A DNA stretch of 64,000 nucleotides. Origin: an uncultured bacterium (GTDB lineage Bacteria > CSSED10-310 > CALFER01). The notes beneath the pieces are model-generated. The model was given only the letters and a program-made list of their open reading frames with translations, ran no database searches and was not told where the DNA came from. The DNA is taken from NCBI GenBank assembly GCA_937951895.1, contig CALFER010000035.1, positions 1 through 64,000 on the forward strand. Direction: 5' to 3'. The position numbers were made by a program, and so were the translations under genes. This document shows positions 60,558 through 64,000 of the stretch, piece after piece; position 1 is the stretch's first letter, and each line of letters opens with the position of its first letter.

Positions 60558-62910
60558 CTGTAGATGACCCGTTCGTCGAAGACGGCTGAGGTGTTTGAGC
60601 CTGCAGCTTCGCCCCTTCTTTCGAAATCGTGTATCTGGCGGCCCTGCCGCGGCCGATCCGTTTGAGCCATCCGTCTGCCGTCAAGCGCGCCAGGAGCCGC
60701 TGCATCGTGGCGCGCGGAACGCCCGACTCCTCCACGGCGATATGGGTCGTGATGACGCGGCCGGCCCTCGCCAGATCCAGGATCCGCGACGCCACGTCCT
60801 GTGTCCGCCGGTTGAGTCCCGGAATGGGGTTGCCGGGGTCCGGCGATTCGTTGGAGCCCGCCAGTGCGTAGTGCACCGAGCGACCGGCCGAGATCCGCTC
60901 CAGGACCTTCATGTCGGTCAGCTTGGCCAGTATCCGCCTCGCGGTGGCTTCGCTGACGCCCAGGTGTGACTCGAGCTGCCGACGGGTGAGGAGATGTTCC
61001 TCCAACACGATTTCCAGCGCGGCCTTCGCATGTTTGTCGAGATCCCCGTCCAGGCGGATGGAGCGAAGTGCCGGAGTGGTTTTCCGGATCCGCATCAGTT
61101 CGTCGATCGTCCGCTGTTTGTCGAGCTGCCGGCCGAGCGAGCAGGCACGGAGCCAGACCACCTTGAGGCGTTCGATCTCGCCCGTCCGCGCGTAGAACTG
61201 GACGAGCCGGAACAGGCTGGCCAGTTCCTCCTTTGCCCAGTCGAGCTCGCGGCTCAGAGTCAGGCGTTCCTCCATGAGCGATACGGCGCGGGCCTGGTCG
61301 CCGCGTTCCATGGCCGCCGTGGCCAGGACTCCGAGCGCAATGACGACGCCGTGCAGCATCCGGAATTCCCGGAACTGGTCGCACGCCTTTGCCGCATACT
61401 GCTCCGCCATCCTGAACTGCCTGAGGTTGGAGTAGATGATGGCGATGTCGTTGTAACTGTCGGCGATGTGGTAGGGATCATCGATCTGTTCCCAGAGCAG
61501 CAGGGCTTCCTGGGCACGGTTCAGAGCGGTCTCGTAACGGCCGTCGATCCGGAACGTGATCGCCTCGCATGACAGAGCCTGGGCCCGGATCACGGGCTCC
61601 GTTTCGGGCGCCTGGTCAAGCACCGTCTGGAGCAGACTCCGGATTTCGTCCGTGGAGACGGGATCCCGATCAAAGAGAAACAGCGCCTTGGAAAGGAGAA
61701 CCTGGAGCCGTTTCGGGTTGCCCGGAGGCATCAGGTCGAGCGATTCCTTCAGACACTGCATCGCCATGCTCAGGTCGATGAACCGGTAGAGGTTGCCCAC
61801 CCAGACCAGCGTTTCCGCTTTCCGGTCGGGCCGGGAGATCGACCGGAGCACCCGCCGGAATACCGTCAGAGCCTTCGCATGATTGCCCTGCAGGTAGAGT
61901 TGGTAGGCCAGCGTCTCCTGGACATCAATCGCCAGTGTCTCGGGCAGTTGCCCCGGCTTGAAACACTCGAGCAACTCGGTCAGGAGAGGGTTGTTTGCCT
62001 CCCGGTTGAGCAACGAGAGCACGTCGGCGCATACAATCCCGGCAGCTCCAGCCGAATCCCCGGCATGGTACAGGTGCCACGCCTCCTCCACAGGATTGTC
62101 TGCCGCGTGGTAATGGCGGACCGCCGCCCGATGCCAGCGCGCCCGGGACACCGGGGTGGCACGTTCGCATACCGCCCGCCGCAGCTTCTCCGGAACCTCG
62201 ATCAGTTCCGGATCGGCGCACTGCTGGACGATGCCGCTGCCCAGGAGATCCCGAAGGACCGACCGGGCGTTCGCGACGGCTTCGCCGGCAGCCGTTTCGA
62301 GCAGCAGGCGGGAGGGGAAGGCGGTCCGGAAGATGCCGGCGATCTCGAGCATGCGTCTCTGATCCGGCCGATTCTGGACGCTGTCGATGATCGATTCGAC
62401 CAGGAGCGACTGGAGCATGTGACGCGACCGGGCAGCTGAAAGTTCCTGCTTCAGGATCCGCCCGGCCTCATGGACAGCCCGGGTCAACTCGCGGGTATAC
62501 GTACGGCGGTTCGCGATGCCCAGTTCGATACACAGTTGATCCACGGAAGGCCGGGACTGGAACGTGTCCGGTTTCGCGAGCGAATGGAGGAAGCGGCGCA
62601 TGAGCAGATGCGCGGACCTCCAGGCCGGGTCGACTGGCCAGTCCGTCTCTGGAGCGTTCCGGTCGTGCCTGATCATCGGCCCGGGAGCCAGCCTGCGAAT
62701 GCAGCTCTCCAGAACGATCCGCACGATTCCCGCCAGTTCCGCGGCACCGGGATCGCGCGGGTTCAGCACCGCCAGACCGCGGATCTCGTGGATCGTCGCC
62801 AGTGCCGAACGAGCCAGGGCGGAGGTGTCCCCGAAATCAGCCAGTGCGGCCTGGACCATCCGGTCAAGATCGGCATCCGGCAGATCGGTCAGGGCCACGT
62901 CTGAGACCAT
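60508..62910 (-). CDS. TPR-repeat protein with two C-terminal winged-helix domains
   Basis: Start taken as ATG 62910 (MVSDVALTDLPDADL; GGCAGGA upstream); the frame opens at 62991. The product is about 800 residues. The N-terminal 200 residues contain an HTH-like stretch (SVDQLCIELGIANRRTYTRELTRAV). The middle (about 270-640) is a TPR superhelix as in MalT-type regulators (LAYQLYLQGNHAKALTVFRRVL, DSYNDIAIIYSNLRQFRMAEQYA). Two winged helices end the protein (LTRRQLESHLGVSEATARRILAKL, then THIAVEESGVPRATMQRLLARL). There is no Walker A or B, so the NTPase of STAND regulators is missing. It is probably a DNA-binding regulator, perhaps of the divergent secreted protein. Confidence 0.75.
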   Translation of the reverse strand: MVSDVALTDLPDADLDRMVQAALADFGDTSALARSALATIHEIRGLAVLNPRDPGAAELAGIVRIVLESCIRRLAPGPMIRHDRNAPETDWPVDPAWRSAHLLMRRFLHSLAKPDTFQSRPSVDQLCIELGIANRRTYTRELTRAVHEAGRILKQELSAARSRHMLQSLLVESIIDSVQNRPDQRRMLEIAGIFRTAFPSRLLLETAAGEAVANARSVLRDLLGSGIVQQCADPELIEVPEKLRRAVCERATPVSRARWHRAAVRHYHAADNPVEEAWHLYHAGDSAGAAGIVCADVLSLLNREANNPLLTELLECFKPGQLPETLAIDVQETLAYQLYLQGNHAKALTVFRRVLRSISRPDRKAETLVWVGNLYRFIDLSMAMQCLKESLDLMPPGNPKRLQVLLSKALFLFDRDPVSTDEIRSLLQTVLDQAPETEPVIRAQALSCEAITFRIDGRYETALNRAQEALLLWEQIDDPYHIADSYNDIAIIYSNLRQFRMAEQYAAKACDQFREFRMLHGVVIALGVLATAAMERGDQARAVSLMEERLTLSRELDWAKEELASLFRLVQFYARTGEIERLKVVWLRACSLGRQLDKQRTIDELMRIRKTTPALRSIRLDGDLDKHAKAALEIVLEEHLLTRRQLESHLGVSEATARRILAKLTDMKVLERISAGRSVHYALAGSNESPDPGNPIPGLNRRTQDVASRILDLARAGRVITTHIAVEESGVPRATMQRLLARLTADGWLKRIGRGRAARYTISKEGAKLQAQTPQPSSTNGSSTVTPPVQIPIAPQQMSR

Positions 62911-63109
62911 TCCTGCCAAAGTTCTTCCTGCCTTTTCCCCGCGGGCACACGCGAATGTTCGGAGTATACATGATACCGGCTTTTTGATCAAGATCGGAAA
63001 ATGAGGCGATTCCGACTTCGCCGGTCCCCCTGGCTTCCGGACGGGACATTATATTAGTGGCATGATGCTCGCGAAGGCTCACACTCGGACATGCCCGGAT
63101 TCGGCAGCA

Positions 63110-63134
63110 GGCTGGCTGGAGAACCCAGCCAGCC
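63110..63134. promoter_or_regulatory. Strong hairpin in the leader of the next gene
   Basis: GGCTGGCTGG, loop AGAAC, CCAGCCAGCC: a perfect 10-bp GC-rich stem about 120 bp upstream of ATG 63256. No U-tract follows. It could be an operator palindrome for the divergent regulator or a leader structure. Otherwise 62911-63255 shows no gene. Confidence 0.5.
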
Positions 63135-63255
63135 CGGAAAACCGTTCAGTCACTGGAGCGGAACCCGGCGCTCCGGCAGGTTCGATCGAGTCTCCATCCG
63201 GACTGCAACGGTGCATCGTCCGGAACACATGGACAATCCAGCCAGGAGGTCTGCC

Positions 63256-64000
63256 ATGCAGAATGCGTCTCGTTTCTCTGTTTCTCTGATCGCGGCGTCC
63301 ATCGCCTTTCTCGTATCGGCCGTGACCGTCCACGCGACCGTCGGGTCGCCGGTCAACATCCGGCTGAGTGCTTCCGGCGACCTCCGCGTGGGTGAACGGG
63401 GGACGATTCACGCCGAAGTATGGGCAGGATTCGATCTCCCCGACGTCGAGATCCGGATCCGGTGCCCGATCGGGATCCAGTTGGTCGGCAACGCGGGCGT
63501 GCTGACGTGCAGCCTTCCGAAAATGCAGAAGCGGTCCTTCGACTTCGGCATCCACGTTCTCAAGGATGGCGATTTCGAGATCACCGTTTCCGGACGTGCG
63601 ATCGACCCTCCGGGATACTGGACGGAAGAACTCCTCACCACCCAGTCCATTTACATCATCAGCTCCCGTGATTCGGGCAGGATCGACTATTATCCGCCGG
63701 ACCAACGGCATCTCGAATCGATCGTGAACGGGCAGGCCGTCCAGCCGTATGCTCCCGTTCGCATCGACTTGCCCGGCAGACCTGCCCCCCAGCCCCGGCC
63801 ACAGTCTCTGCCCGGCAGTCCGGCTCCTCAAGCGGGAGTTGTGCTTCCGGCCGACGAAGCGCCGCCGGCTGACGAAGACGATTCGAAGGGCAGTCGTGAG
63901 TGGCAGACCGTCAAGACGGAGGGATTCGAAGGGGCTTGGCCGAACGACTGGTATTTCTACACCGGAGGTTCCCAGTGTTACTGGGGCGATGTGAGCTGCA
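63256..64000 (+). CDS. Secreted protein, N-terminal part (runs off window)
   Basis: ATG 63256 has CAGGAGGTCTGCC directly before it and opens a frame of 248 codons to the window edge. It starts with a signal peptide (SVSLIAASIAFLVSAVTVHA). A beta-sandwich-like region (about 27-150: NIRLSASGDLRVGERG, IRIRCPIGIQLVG) precedes a Pro-rich stretch (GRPAPQPRPQSLPGSPAPQ) and then KTEGFEGAWPNDWYFYTGG. The latter is a common opening of jelly-roll domains beside secreted peptidases. Function cannot be named without the rest. It is divergent from the TPR regulator. Confidence 0.75.
   Translation, partial: MQNASRFSVSLIAASIAFLVSAVTVHATVGSPVNIRLSASGDLRVGERGTIHAEVWAGFDLPDVEIRIRCPIGIQLVGNAGVLTCSLPKMQKRSFDFGIHVLKDGDFEITVSGRAIDPPGYWTEELLTTQSIYIISSRDSGRIDYYPPDQRHLESIVNGQAVQPYAPVRIDLPGRPAPQPRPQSLPGSPAPQAGVVLPADEAPPADEDDSKGSREWQTVKTEGFEGAWPNDWYFYTGGSQCYWGDVSC

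Noticed and set aside
63079..63831. 250-codon minus-strand frame at the right end
   Set aside because: Shadow of the secreted-protein gene starting at 63256, which has a signal peptide and ribosome binding site.

Overview
The window suggests a Gram-negative bacterium with moderately high GC. It encodes two outer-membrane efflux systems (one ABC-2/HlyD/TolC type, one RND type), an outer-membrane barrel protein, a sigma-54 activator, a Hanks-type Ser/Thr kinase and a c-di-GMP phosphodiesterase. It also carries many large secreted proteins with Thr/Pro linkers and parallel beta-helix folds. The mix looks like a poorly cultured candidate-phylum organism or metagenome-assembled genome; no rRNA, tRNA or CRISPR array was seen, so the phylum cannot be fixed from this sequence.

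Layout. 1-5.1 kb: partial Ser/Thr kinase, XRE regulator, secreted lamin-tail/phosphodiesterase protein, and the 3' half of a hydantoinase-like amidohydrolase. 5.1-15.2 kb: an AT-richer insertion of about 10 kb carrying a giant beta-helix/Rhs (YD-repeat) protein, a candidate immunity protein and an IS1634-type transposase. It splits the amidohydrolase gene, whose 5' half is at 15.2-15.7 kb. 15.7-21.6 kb: secreted CAP-domain protein, a small inverted-repeat element with a 12-bp tandem array, then a zinc-type ABC uptake operon with a His-rich barrel protein. 21.9-32.4 kb: subtilase, methyltransferase plus PHP/GT4 fusion, secreted hydrolase-like protein, cNMP-binding/EAL protein, SUMF1-like protein. 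32.4-35.7 kb: sigma-54 activator divergent from a B12-binding radical SAM gene, with a sigma-54 promoter and paired upstream sites between them.

35.8-38.3 kb holds what I consider the most important item: a secreted thioredoxin-fold protein that is uninterrupted only if an in-frame TGA at the redox-active position is read as selenocysteine. A bacterial-type SECIS hairpin follows the TGA directly. 38.5-44.3 kb: a small SpoIIAA-like protein and a five-gene tetR-tolC-hlyD-ABC2-ABC2 efflux operon without an ATPase. 44.6-51 kb: two beta-helix proteins, a truncated gene and a large MutL/GlmL-family ATPase. 51-58 kb: integrase relic, then a GbsR/MarR regulator divergent from an RND tripartite pump, with a perfect 20-bp palindrome between them. 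58-64 kb: a third free-standing beta-helix protein, a TPR/winged-helix regulator and the start of another secreted protein.

A recurring theme is a module of about 110-120 residues marked by 'PGD', 'YWF/YFF-P-S/D-W/F' and 'PEF-W-P' motifs. It appears in six loci here, usually at the C terminus after a Thr/Pro linker, and looks like a lineage-specific secretion, anchoring or binding domain.
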